Source of the DNA: Acinetobacter sp. WC-141
Lineage (GTDB): Bacteria > Pseudomonadota > Gammaproteobacteria > Pseudomonadales > Moraxellaceae
Direction of reading: 5' to 3'
NCBI RefSeq assembly: GCF_000313935.1
Contig: NZ_AMSS01000045.1
Coordinates: 62,001-126,000, forward strand
DNA: 64,000 bases
The position numbers and the translations under genes were made by a program. The notes under the pieces are model-generated. The model saw only the letters and a list, made by a program, of their open reading frames with translations. It was not told the DNA's origin and did no database searches. Of the stretch, positions 8,026 through 15,524 are shown piece by piece. Position 1 is the stretch's first letter. Every line of letters begins with the position of its first letter.

Positions 8026-10215
8026 TTAATAATTTATAGTATAACTTAGCACAAAAGTACGACCTTCGGCTGGGATTGCTAACAATGAGTTAGCATTGGT
8101 TACTGCTGCTTGTTGAGCGAATACAGTTTTATATTGATTTCCCCATAGATTATAGACACCAAAGTCCACACGACCTTTCGCCACAGGGAAATGTGCTAAT
8201 ACATCCATAGTTGTATAACCTTTAATCTCTGCTGCGCTATTACTATCACTCAGTCCAACTGATTTTAACTCTAGATCGTCTTTATAAGCTTTATCAGTTC
8301 CTTTGATCGCAAGCATTTGAGCACGTACACCATAGCCTGCCGTATTATTCCATTCGGCAAACAACGTACCTTTCATTGGTGAAACTGCAAAAGCATTTAA
8401 CTCATGCCAATTATTGGCTCCATCCTTGTACTGGCCTCTTGTATAACCTAAAGTCCCACCTACCTTATAATTTTCCATGAATGGGTAACTTACTGTTGCT
8501 TCAGCCCCATAAATTCGCTGATCGGTATCAACAACATTTACAGAACGATCCGAGTTAAATTGAACGACTTTATCAGAAGTATTATAAAAACCTGTTAGGC
8601 CCAAATTTAAACCTTTATCTTGGTTCAAGCGCCAGCCTAGTTCATAGCTATTCACAGTGATCGGAGCAATACCAGAAGTAGTTAAGGTATATGCTGCAAC
8701 ATCACGTAATACACGTTGCACATCTGGATAACTGTAGCCTTGTGAAAAGTTAGCATAGACTTGCTGAGCATCAGTGAGTTTATAGACAGCACCTAGGTTA
8801 AACAGGAATTTATCTGAATCTGTAGAGTCTGCAGCCATTAATGTATACGGCTTACGTGCAGTTAAATAGCTGTCTGTGTCCGCTTGAACATATTGGTAAC
8901 GCACTCCAGCTTGAATATTAAGCTGATCTGTTACTGCATAGTCCCCTTGTATAAAGGTACCAATATTCTGAATTTCAGTATCTGGTCCTGAGCCTTGTTT
9001 TTCTCCAGTTGGGGTATAAACTAAACCATTATTGCTTGGCATATAGTAGTCCGCCCACTGATGATCTTTTTCCCAGTCATAGTCTAAGCCATAAGTTAGT
9101 TTTAAATCATGGTCAGCAACAACAAGATCAGACTGTAAAGTTGAACGAATACCTGCATAATCCACATTTGATTGACTTTGCTTTACACTAACACCGTCAG
9201 CTGAATAACCATAAGGTACAAAGCGTGACTTCTCCTTTCGATAGTACGCTTCCACATTCAGAACTTGACCTAAGAAATCCTGATTTTGGTACTGTGTATT
9301 AAAAGCATAACGTTCAGTAAACGGCTGATTATCTAAGCTCCAACCTTTGACAGCTTTGTAAGATGGATCTGTTTTTGTGAGCAAATAAGAATAATCAGGC
9401 CCATATTCTGTATCTTGTTCATCTTTATAGTACTGAGCACCAAAACTAAGAGTCTGATTATCTGTTAAATTAAAGTTTACACGACCATTCACATCAACGG
9501 TGTCAGTATCCATAGTGCTACCCTGCCAAGGGCTTAATGAAATACGATTCCCATTACCATCAAATTGAGAGCCTCGATTGGTATAGTCTATGCCAAGAAA
9601 ACCGTCGACTTTATCATTTGCAAATGAAGCCGTTTGGCCAACTTGATAAGCCAGGCTGTCACCGCGGAAATTATCGGCTGATGTCACACCTAATTTTGTT
9701 TGAAAGCTAACAGGCTTAGACTTGTCAGCACGTTTGGTAATAATATTAATAATTCCGCCAGTCGCACCTGAACCATAGATACTGGTCGCACCTGAAACGA
9801 TCTCAATATGATCAATCATATTTGGGCTAATACTATTCAACTGACGGGCTACATCACGTGAACCCGTTTGTGATACGCCATCAATCATCACCAGTACATT
9901 ACGTCCACGCATAGTTTGACCATAATTACTGCTCGTTCCACTGCTTGGTGCTAAAGATGGAACTAGTTGTGCCAAAACATCTGCAACTTTACGACCTGGA
10001 CCAGCCTGTTGCGCAATTTCATCAGCAGAAATGGTTTGAACTGTTCCTGCAATTTCAGCAATGCTTTTGGGTGTACGTGTCGCTGTTATCACAATTGTCG
10101 GAAGTTTAGCTTCGGCATTTTGTGATTCGGTAGTTGTTTGAATTGAACCATCGGCATAAAGATGGGTACAAATTGCTGTTGTAAGTACGCAAAGACTGAA
10201 GGGTAGCAAGCGCAT
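8026..10215 (-). CDS. TonB-dependent siderophore receptor, IutA-like (baumannoferrin receptor BfnH candidate)
   Basis: This 729-residue outer-membrane receptor has a signal peptide (MRLLPFSLCVLTTAICTHLYA). A TonB box-like stretch (PTIVITATR) follows, then a plug domain with DGVSQTGSRDVARQLNSI and the GATSIYGSGATGGIINIIT element. The beta-barrel ends in YTINY, with the aromatic residue last. The plug sequence resembles the ferric-aerobactin receptor IutA, consistent with uptake of a citrate-hydroxamate siderophore made by the adjacent operon. The upstream TTG at 10227 is less likely than ATG 10215, which has GGA 8 bases upstream. Regulation by iron is supported by two Fur-box-like repeats directly upstream. 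Confidence 0.92.
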   Translation of the reverse strand: MRLLPFSLCVLTTAICTHLYADGSIQTTTESQNAEAKLPTIVITATRTPKSIAEIAGTVQTISADEIAQQAGPGRKVADVLAQLVPSLAPSSGTSSNYGQTMRGRNVLVMIDGVSQTGSRDVARQLNSISPNMIDHIEIVSGATSIYGSGATGGIINIITKRADKSKPVSFQTKLGVTSADNFRGDSLAYQVGQTASFANDKVDGFLGIDYTNRGSQFDGNGNRISLSPWQGSTMDTDTVDVNGRVNFNLTDNQTLSFGAQYYKDEQDTEYGPDYSYLLTKTDPSYKAVKGWSLDNQPFTERYAFNTQYQNQDFLGQVLNVEAYYRKEKSRFVPYGYSADGVSVKQSQSNVDYAGIRSTLQSDLVVADHDLKLTYGLDYDWEKDHQWADYYMPSNNGLVYTPTGEKQGSGPDTEIQNIGTFIQGDYAVTDQLNIQAGVRYQYVQADTDSYLTARKPYTLMAADSTDSDKFLFNLGAVYKLTDAQQVYANFSQGYSYPDVQRVLRDVAAYTLTTSGIAPITVNSYELGWRLNQDKGLNLGLTGFYNTSDKVVQFNSDRSVNVVDTDQRIYGAEATVSYPFMENYKVGGTLGYTRGQYKDGANNWHELNAFAVSPMKGTLFAEWNNTAGYGVRAQMLAIKGTDKAYKDDLELKSVGLSDSNSAAEIKGYTTMDVLAHFPVAKGRVDFGVYNLWGNQYKTVFAQQAAVTNANSLLAIPAEGRTFVLSYTINY

Positions 10216-10250
10216 TTTTATTTCCAATTAGTAAATATTAATATTGGTGC

Positions 10251-10303
10251 AAATAGTAGTCATTATCATTATGGATGTAAATAGTAGTCATTATTATTAT
10301 GGG
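10251..10303 (-). promoter_or_regulatory. Tandem Fur-box-like repeats upstream of the receptor
   Basis: Two near-identical copies of AAATAGTAGTCATTATCATT start at 10251 and 10279 (period 28 bp; the second copy has TTATTATT in place of TTATCATT). Read on the minus strand they contain NATAATNATAAT units like those of Fur boxes. They lie 36-88 bases upstream of the receptor start, where Fur would block transcription when iron is plentiful. The binding itself is inferred. Confidence 0.65.
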
Positions 10304-10344
10304 TATAGAATCTTTATTGGTTATTTAACATGGTAATCTCTCTA

Positions 10345-10529
10345 AAAATAAAGGGTTATGCGGTTATGGATGCCGTAGTGAATTTTCCAGCTTAAGGGGC
10401 GAGTGGATTTTGGAATTTATAATGTGTGGAATAAAGACTATTTAGCAGTCAGAAATTACCTTTTCACCAGTGGCTAGTATGCGGACACAAGGGCATACCT
10501 TTGGTTTGAGTTATACTTTTAATTATTAA
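10345..10529 (+). pseudogene. Decayed 3' end of a second TonB-dependent receptor gene
   Basis: On the plus strand, opposite to the intact receptor, translated pieces match the last 80 or so residues of that protein. Frame 3 gives IKGYAVMDAVVNFPA (intact: IKGYTTMDVLAHFPVA), then a stop. A one-base shift leads into KGRVDFGIYNVWNKDY (intact: KGRVDFGVYNLWGNQY). A further frame gives TQGHTFGLSYTFNY plus TAA at 10527-10529 (intact: AEGRTFVLSYTINY). At least two frameshifts or deletions and no 5' part mean it is dead. It is followed by a good terminator at 10543-10588. It is probably the leftover of an older receptor gene next to nasS. Confidence 0.8.
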
Positions 10530-10542
10530 TTGATTTTAGCTA

Positions 10543-10588
10543 AAAGCTGGTGTTAAGTTTTTAACTTTCACTTATCACCAGCTTTTTT
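10543..10588. terminator. Hairpin terminator after the receptor remnant and nasS
   Basis: The stem is AAAGCTGGTG (10543-10552) / CACCAGCTTT (10576-10585) followed by TTT. It has T-runs on both strands, so it can end both the ancestral plus-strand receptor transcript and the nasT-nasS transcript arriving from the right on the minus strand. Confidence 0.75.
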
Positions 10589-10612
10589 ATGCTGATTTGA
10601 ACCGTAGATAGC

Positions 10613-11635
10613 TTATGATGAATATCGCTGTTTGGCTTGTTCATAAGCTTGAAGGTTGATGCATTGATGGCCCAGTGCGGTGATTTGTGCTTGGTCTAGC
10701 TGAAGGTCGTCCCACTTTTGCATTTGCTTAAGAAGCCAGTAAAAGTCTTCTACTTTTGGAAGAGCGCTTTCTTTTACCAAATGACGGACAATATCCTGAA
10801 TCATATAGTATTTGTCGACATGCACTTCTTCTGAGCAATGAAAACGAACAATTCCAAATTCGACCAATAATTTTAAAATTGGCGCAAAGTCTTGTAACTC
10901 ACTCAATTCTTGCTGAGCTTTCATAATTGCAGCGGTAAGTGCAACTAACGTTTGTGGATGCTGCTCAGCCCATTCTTGGGTTACAGCTAAAACTTTGTCA
11001 GCCACAGTGGGAATAATGTTCTGGCTTGAGCAAATCATTTTACTTAAACCTAGTAGCTCACCTTGGGTATTCCAAGGTTCACCCACACAAAAACCATCAA
11101 TCACATGTTTATCGAGCGCTTCGACCATATAAGGTGGTGGTAAGGTTTTGAGTTGAATAGACTGCGCAAGTTCTGGGTTTGCTAAAGCTAACCATTCTTT
11201 TAAACAATAATGGTGAATGGAGTGTTTAAACACATGTGCTAAAGAAAGAGAATGACCTTGTTCAAGATAGCTCGCCACTTTTTGCGCCGTTATTTGAGCT
11301 GTATCATTTTCTTGAATTGCAAGTTGATGCGTAAGTTTTTGACTTAAGCTAATGAAAGCACGGTTTTCACTTAAAACCAGTGATGTTTGAAGGGCTGTAC
11401 CAATTTGATCTGATCCTACTGCGGCCGCAGGTAACATTGCAGATAAGCAGTGCGCTGCATCTAGTAAGCCAAAAGCCAGGCGATCGCGAAGACTTGCCCA
11501 AGATGCTTCTTTAACTAAAGTAACCTCTAGACCTACTTCTTCAAAAAATCCTCTTTGTTTAGCCCAAAGTAAAGCAAGACAATCAAGCAAAGGAATATAG
11601 CCGAGTTGTAATTGAGTCTTTTCTAGTGTGCTCAT
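10613..11635 (-). CDS. nasS: NasS, cytoplasmic nitrate/nitrite-sensing NrtA-like protein
   Basis: This 340-residue protein of the NrtA/CmpA/NasS periplasmic-binding-protein fold has no signal peptide. It starts MSTLEKTQLQLGYIPLLDCLALLWAK and contains VIDGFCVGEPWNTQ (about residues 175-189), a typical nitrate-binding family segment. A soluble NrtA homologue next to an ANTAR regulator is the hallmark of NasS, which holds NasT inactive until nitrate or nitrite binds. It starts immediately after the nasT stop, so the two are co-translated. Its target is likely the nirB leader described below. Confidence 0.87.
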   Translation of the reverse strand: MSTLEKTQLQLGYIPLLDCLALLWAKQRGFFEEVGLEVTLVKEASWASLRDRLAFGLLDAAHCLSAMLPAAAVGSDQIGTALQTSLVLSENRAFISLSQKLTHQLAIQENDTAQITAQKVASYLEQGHSLSLAHVFKHSIHHYCLKEWLALANPELAQSIQLKTLPPPYMVEALDKHVIDGFCVGEPWNTQGELLGLSKMICSSQNIIPTVADKVLAVTQEWAEQHPQTLVALTAAIMKAQQELSELQDFAPILKLLVEFGIVRFHCSEEVHVDKYYMIQDIVRHLVKESALPKVEDFYWLLKQMQKWDDLQLDQAQITALGHQCINLQAYEQAKQRYSS

Positions 11636-12226
11636 TTATTCATCCTTTAAGTGATTGCCAAGTAATTTTTGGGCGTCAAGTAAACGCCGTGCCATTTCTC
11701 CAATTGTTATACGGTGGCTCATCGCATTTTTTCTGAGAAGCTGGAACGCTGTATCTTCAGGCAGGCCATGGAGTTGCATCAGTAAAACTTTGGCTTTTTC
11801 AACATCTTTGCGGTCAGCGAGTTTGGTTTGAGCTTCTTTTAAGTCACCTTCGAGTTTTTTGTGTTTTTTATATTGCTCAATTGAGATTTCTAAAATGGTA
11901 TGTAAGCGAGCAGGATCAATGCCATCTACAATATAAGCCGTTACCCCCGCATCGATGGCTTGTTTGATGGTGTCTTTATCTGAATTTTTGGTGAATAGGA
12001 CTGTAGGTAGATCATAGCTACTGACACAGCTTTCAATAATGTCACGGTGAGGATGATCCATATCAAGCAAGATCACATCGGCTTGTAAATGTTCGAGACG
12101 AAAGATATTCAAGTGGTCCAAAGTAAGGCAAGCAACCACTTCAAAATCATTTTCAAGCAAACTTTTTCTTATATAGTCGGCTCGCGCATGATCATCATCA
12201 ATAAGGGCTATTTTGAGTTTTGGCAT
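11636..12226 (-). CDS. nasT: NasT, ANTAR-domain transcription antiterminator
   Basis: This 196-residue protein has an N-terminal receiver-like domain (IALIDDD, DVILLDMDHP) and a C-terminal ANTAR RNA-binding domain (about residues 130-190: DVEKAKVLLMQLHGLPEDTAFQLLR...). ANTAR proteins bind paired hexaloop hairpins in leader RNAs and prevent terminator formation. It is divergent from the nirB operon and directly upstream of nasS. The promoter region carries a consensus-like sigma-54 element on the minus strand at 12289-12304, suggesting that its own synthesis is nitrogen-controlled. Confidence 0.9.
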   Translation of the reverse strand: MPKLKIALIDDDHARADYIRKSLLENDFEVVACLTLDHLNIFRLEHLQADVILLDMDHPHRDIIESCVSSYDLPTVLFTKNSDKDTIKQAIDAGVTAYIVDGIDPARLHTILEISIEQYKKHKKLEGDLKEAQTKLADRKDVEKAKVLLMQLHGLPEDTAFQLLRKNAMSHRITIGEMARRLLDAQKLLGNHLKDE

Positions 12227-12288
12227 AAGTTCAGAAAATCAGGCTAAGAAAATGCGCCAATACGACGCGTTTTTGTTATGAGTTTTTA

Positions 12289-12304
12289 AGCAAGATTAGT
12301 GCCA
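12289..12304 (-). promoter_or_regulatory. Sigma-54 promoter for nasT-nasS
   Basis: Read on the minus strand this is TGGCACTAATCTTGCT, matching TGGCAC-N5-TTGCW exactly, with GG and GC separated by 10 bases. The predicted start lies near 12279, giving a leader of about 50 bases before nasT. Activation by NtrC is inferred. Confidence 0.75.
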
Positions 12305-12336
12305 TCGAAAATTAAAGAAAAAATCAAGAATTAGTG

Positions 12337-12380
12337 GCACTTTAGTAAGCCAAATCATAGGGCTGGTCAATATTGGTGCA
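12337..12380 (+). promoter_or_regulatory. Possible NtrC half-sites between the divergent nas promoters
   Basis: TGGCAC (GCAC at 12337-12340) and TTGGTGCA (GTGC at 12376-12379) form an inverted pair 39 bases apart, lying between the two opposing sigma-54 promoters. NtrC sites have GCAC...GTGC arms, though normally closer together. The same 39-base spacing recurs upstream of moaA. Binding is inferred. Confidence 0.4.
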
Positions 12381-12544
12381 AAAATACGTCTCATTTTGTA
12401 GCAAGGCATCGTTTTATTTAAATCCTATAAGTGCGCAGTGATAGAGCAAGCAAAATAAGGCTTGATTATTTGCTTACATATTAAAAATTACTATCTATAT
12501 GAAATTAAAAATAAAAAATATTATTGCTTTGAGTTTTTTAAATA

Positions 12545-12561
12545 TTGGCATGCAAAATGCT
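12545..12561 (+). promoter_or_regulatory. Sigma-54 promoter for the nirB operon
   Basis: TTGGCATGCAAAATGCT has GG at 12547-12548 and GC at 12559-12560 with exactly 10 bases between, close to TGGCACG-N4-TTGCW. The predicted start is near 12572, immediately before the first leader hairpin, which supports the call. Confidence 0.7.
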
Positions 12562-12571
12562 TAGTTAATTA

Positions 12572-12781
12572 CAGGTCGAAGACGACCATGAGTTTTAAAG
12601 ACGGCCAACGATGTCCGTTCTGATCGAGTTTGTGAGTGCAACCGTACACACAAAGAAGTTACGTTCAGTCGGAGTGAAGGTCATGTCTTTATTTTTATTG
12701 CATAAAAAAGTTACATCTGAATTATTTAAATTTTCAGTTCCAGCGATGCGAGCCTTCTCTAAGAGGGGGCTCGCTTTTTTT
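12572..12781 (+). promoter_or_regulatory. nirB leader with NasT-type hairpins and terminator (attenuator)
   Basis: The predicted transcript begins with a GGTCG/CGACC hairpin (12574-12587). Next is a hairpin ACGGCC/GTCCGT (12601-12618; one C-T mismatch) whose six-base loop AACGAT has A at position 1 and G at position 4, as required for ANTAR binding. A third stem TTTGTG/CACAAA spans 12629-12654. The series ends in the terminator at 12748-12781, 180 bases before nirB. This is the architecture of nitrate-responsive NasT/NasR antitermination leaders. I could not show that two canonical A1/G4 hexaloops are present. Confidence 0.65.
12748..12781 (+). terminator. Leader terminator of the nirB operon
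   Basis: GCGAGCC / GGCTCGC with inner CTC/GAG and two T-G pairs between gives a nearly continuous 12-bp stem with a TAA loop, followed by seven Ts. It lies before the first gene, so it is a conditional (attenuator) terminator, not an operon end. Confidence 0.85.
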
Positions 12782-12963
12782 ATTTCTTTTTATGACTTTG
12801 CTGTGCATTGGGTGTCGTCAACGAGTAAAAAAAATTGGTTTCAAACAGCTACATGCGTTGTGAGCTCGATTCGCTTCTCGGTAGAGCACAAGGCAAAAGA
12901 ACAACGTCTATTTGAGAACGCAATAACGCAGCTTAAAAGCAACGTGATTTGAGGAGAAACACT

Positions 12964-15510
12964 ATGAAATTGGTAATGATTGGTCATGGTATGGTGGGCC
13001 ACAAATTCATCGAAGCCATTTTAGAAAAAGCAGATGATGAACTAGAAATCACGATTCTCGCGGAAGAGCCTCGTATCGCGTATGACCGCGTACATTTGAC
13101 TGAATATTTCTCAGGGAAAACAGCAAAAGATTTATCTTTAGCACGTTTTGACTTTGCCGATGCTCATGGTATTGATTTACGTCTTAATACAAAAGCAACT
13201 GCAATTGATACAGTGGCACAAACGGTCACAACCAACCATGGCGATGTGATTAGCTATGACAAATTGGTGTTGGCAACAGGTTCGTATGCATTCGTTCCAC
13301 CGATTCCGGGTAATGACCGTGAGAACTGTTTTGTTTACCGTACCATTGAAGACCTAGATGCCATTCGTGCAGCGAGTTTAAATGCAAAAACAGGCGTAGT
13401 GATTGGCGGTGGTTTGCTTGGGCTTGAAGCCGCTAAAGCTTTACGTGATCTAGAATTGGAAACACATGTTGTTGAATTTGCGCCACGTTTAATGGCAGTT
13501 CAAATTGATGACTTAGGTGGTAAAGTTTTACGTCGCAAAATTGAAGATCTTGGTGTAAAAGTTCATACACAAAAAGCGACTCAATCTATTGAGTGTGGTG
13601 ACAGCACAACGCATGTAATGAAATTTGCTGATGGTAGTGAGCTTGAAGCAGATGTGATTTTATTCTCTGCGGGTATCCGCCCGCGTGATGAGCTTGCACG
13701 TAATAGTGGACTCGCAATTGGTGAGCGTGGCGGTATCGTAATTAATGATTACTGCCAAACTTCAGACGCAAACATTTATGCCATTGGTGAATGTGCACTT
13801 TGGCAAAACAAAATTTATGGTTTGGTTGCACCCGGCTATGACATGGCGCGTATTGCAGCAAAACACATTGTAGATGAAGAGTGTAACTGCTTCGCTGGCG
13901 CGGACATGAGTACCAAGTTGAAGTTGATGGGTGTGGACGTTGCCTCTGTTGGCGATGCACATGCCATGACGCCGGGTGCATTAAGCTATTTCTATGCAGA
14001 TGAGCATGCACTGGTTTATAAAAAGATTGTTGTAAATGCAGATAAAACCAAATTGCTTGGTGCAGTTTTGGTGGGTGATGCCAAAGAATACAACGACCTT
14101 TTACAAATGATGTTAAACGGTTTGGCTTTACCTGAAGTTCCGGAAAGCTTGATCATGCCGGGCTTTGAACAGTCGGCAGGAAAATCTGGTGGTAGCGGTG
14201 TAGATTTGCTGCCTGACAGCGCAACAATTTGTTCATGTAACAACGTATCAAAAGCAGACATTTGCCAAGCAATTAGCGATGGTTCGACTTCTTTAGGGGC
14301 ATTAAAGAAATGCACCAAAGCAGCAACAGCATGTGGTGGTTGTGCACCATTAGTAACTCAAGTGTTGAAATCTGAGTTACAACGCCAGGGTGTAACTGTA
14401 AATAACCATATTTGCGAACATTTCCCGTACTCGCGTCAAGAGTTGCATCACTTGGTTCGTGTCAATGAAATCAAAACTTTTGATGATTTAATTCACCAAC
14501 ACGGTCATGGTTTGGGTTGTGACATCTGTAAACCGACTGCGGCAAACATTTTGGCTTCTTGCTGGAACGATTTTGTACTTGAGCCAAGCCATGCAGGCTT
14601 ACAAGACAGTAATGACTACTACTTGGGTAACATCCAAAAAGATGGTTCTTACTCGGTTGTACCACGTATGGCTGGCGGTGAAGTGACTCCGGATGGTTTG
14701 ATTGCCATTGGTCAAATCGCGAAAAAATATAACTTATATACCAAAATTACTGGCGGTCAACGTGTTGACATGTTTGGCGCACAAGTCCACGAGCTTCCAT
14801 TCATTTGGGAAGAGTTAAATGCTGCTGGTTTCGAGTCTGGTCATGCTTACGGTAAATCATTGCGTACCGTGAAATCATGTGTGGGAAGTACTTGGTGCCG
14901 TTACGGTGTAGATAACTCGGTTGGTTTAGCGATCGAGCTTGAAAACCGCTACAAAGGTTTACGTTCACCGCATAAATTAAAAATGGCGGTGTCTGGCTGT
15001 ACACGTGAGTGTGCAGAAGCGCAAGGCAAAGACGTAGGGATTATCGCGACCGAAAAAGGTTGGAACCTTTATGTATGTGGTAACGGCGGTATGAAACCAC
15101 GTCATGCTGAATTACTTGCCTCTGACCTCGATAAAGCAACGCTCATCCGTTATATCGATCGTTTCTATATGTTCTACATCCAAACCGCAGACCGTTTACA
15201 ACGTACTAGTGTATGGCGCGACAACATGGAAGGTGGACTAGATTACCTGAAATCTGTGGTTGTTGATGATTCTCTGGGTTTGGCTGCCGAGCTTGAGCGC
15301 CGTATGGAACACATTATTGAAACATATCAAGATGAATGGCGTACGGCGGTGGAAAATCCTGAAGTCCGTAAACGTTTCCAGACTTATATCAATGCGGGCG
15401 CAAGTGAACAGGCCGATCCACACATTCAATTTACAACTGAACGTGGCCAAATCCGCCCATTATCAGATGTTGAGCGCTCAGAAGACCGTATTCCAATGGT
15501 TGAAGCATAA
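12964..15510 (+). CDS. nirB: Assimilatory nitrite reductase large subunit NirB
   Basis: This 848-residue NAD(P)H-nitrite reductase reduces nitrite to ammonium in the cytoplasm. Domains in order: FAD/NAD(P) oxidoreductase (GHGMVGHKF at the start, VVIGGGLLGLEAA near 145), BFD-like [2Fe-2S] (CSCNNVSK...CGGC near 425-460), then sulfite/nitrite reductase halves. The siroheme/[4Fe-4S] cysteines are in KSCVGSTWCRYG and SGCTRECAEAQG (about residues 635-685). ATG 12964 has GAGGAG 7 bases upstream and is preferred over the ATG-equivalent at 12949. It is the first gene of nirB-nirD/FAD-nasA-mobA, controlled by the leader above. Confidence 0.95.
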   Translation: MKLVMIGHGMVGHKFIEAILEKADDELEITILAEEPRIAYDRVHLTEYFSGKTAKDLSLARFDFADAHGIDLRLNTKATAIDTVAQTVTTNHGDVISYDKLVLATGSYAFVPPIPGNDRENCFVYRTIEDLDAIRAASLNAKTGVVIGGGLLGLEAAKALRDLELETHVVEFAPRLMAVQIDDLGGKVLRRKIEDLGVKVHTQKATQSIECGDSTTHVMKFADGSELEADVILFSAGIRPRDELARNSGLAIGERGGIVINDYCQTSDANIYAIGECALWQNKIYGLVAPGYDMARIAAKHIVDEECNCFAGADMSTKLKLMGVDVASVGDAHAMTPGALSYFYADEHALVYKKIVVNADKTKLLGAVLVGDAKEYNDLLQMMLNGLALPEVPESLIMPGFEQSAGKSGGSGVDLLPDSATICSCNNVSKADICQAISDGSTSLGALKKCTKAATACGGCAPLVTQVLKSELQRQGVTVNNHICEHFPYSRQELHHLVRVNEIKTFDDLIHQHGHGLGCDICKPTAANILASCWNDFVLEPSHAGLQDSNDYYLGNIQKDGSYSVVPRMAGGEVTPDGLIAIGQIAKKYNLYTKITGGQRVDMFGAQVHELPFIWEELNAAGFESGHAYGKSLRTVKSCVGSTWCRYGVDNSVGLAIELENRYKGLRSPHKLKMAVSGCTRECAEAQGKDVGIIATEKGWNLYVCGNGGMKPRHAELLASDLDKATLIRYIDRFYMFYIQTADRLQRTSVWRDNMEGGLDYLKSVVVDDSLGLAAELERRMEHIIETYQDEWRTAVENPEVRKRFQTYINAGASEQADPHIQFTTERGQIRPLSDVERSEDRIPMVEA

Positions 15511-15524
15511 GCAGGAGAATTTCT

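Noticed and set aside
12333..12351. A third sigma-54 element, TGGCACTTTAGTAAGC, on the plus strand
   Set aside because: GG and GC are separated by 11 bases instead of 10, which sigma-54 does not tolerate well. The GCAC may serve as a half-site instead.
12611..12952. 113-codon open frame before nirB
   Set aside because: It starts inside the second leader hairpin and runs straight through the strong intrinsic terminator at 12748-12781. It has no ribosome-binding site, and its composition is not protein-like. The region is better explained as a regulatory leader.
13742..14011. Long frames on the minus strand opposite nirB and other genes
   Set aside because: They lie entirely within strongly supported genes on the other strand, lack ribosome-binding sites and have implausible composition (histidine-, cysteine-rich).
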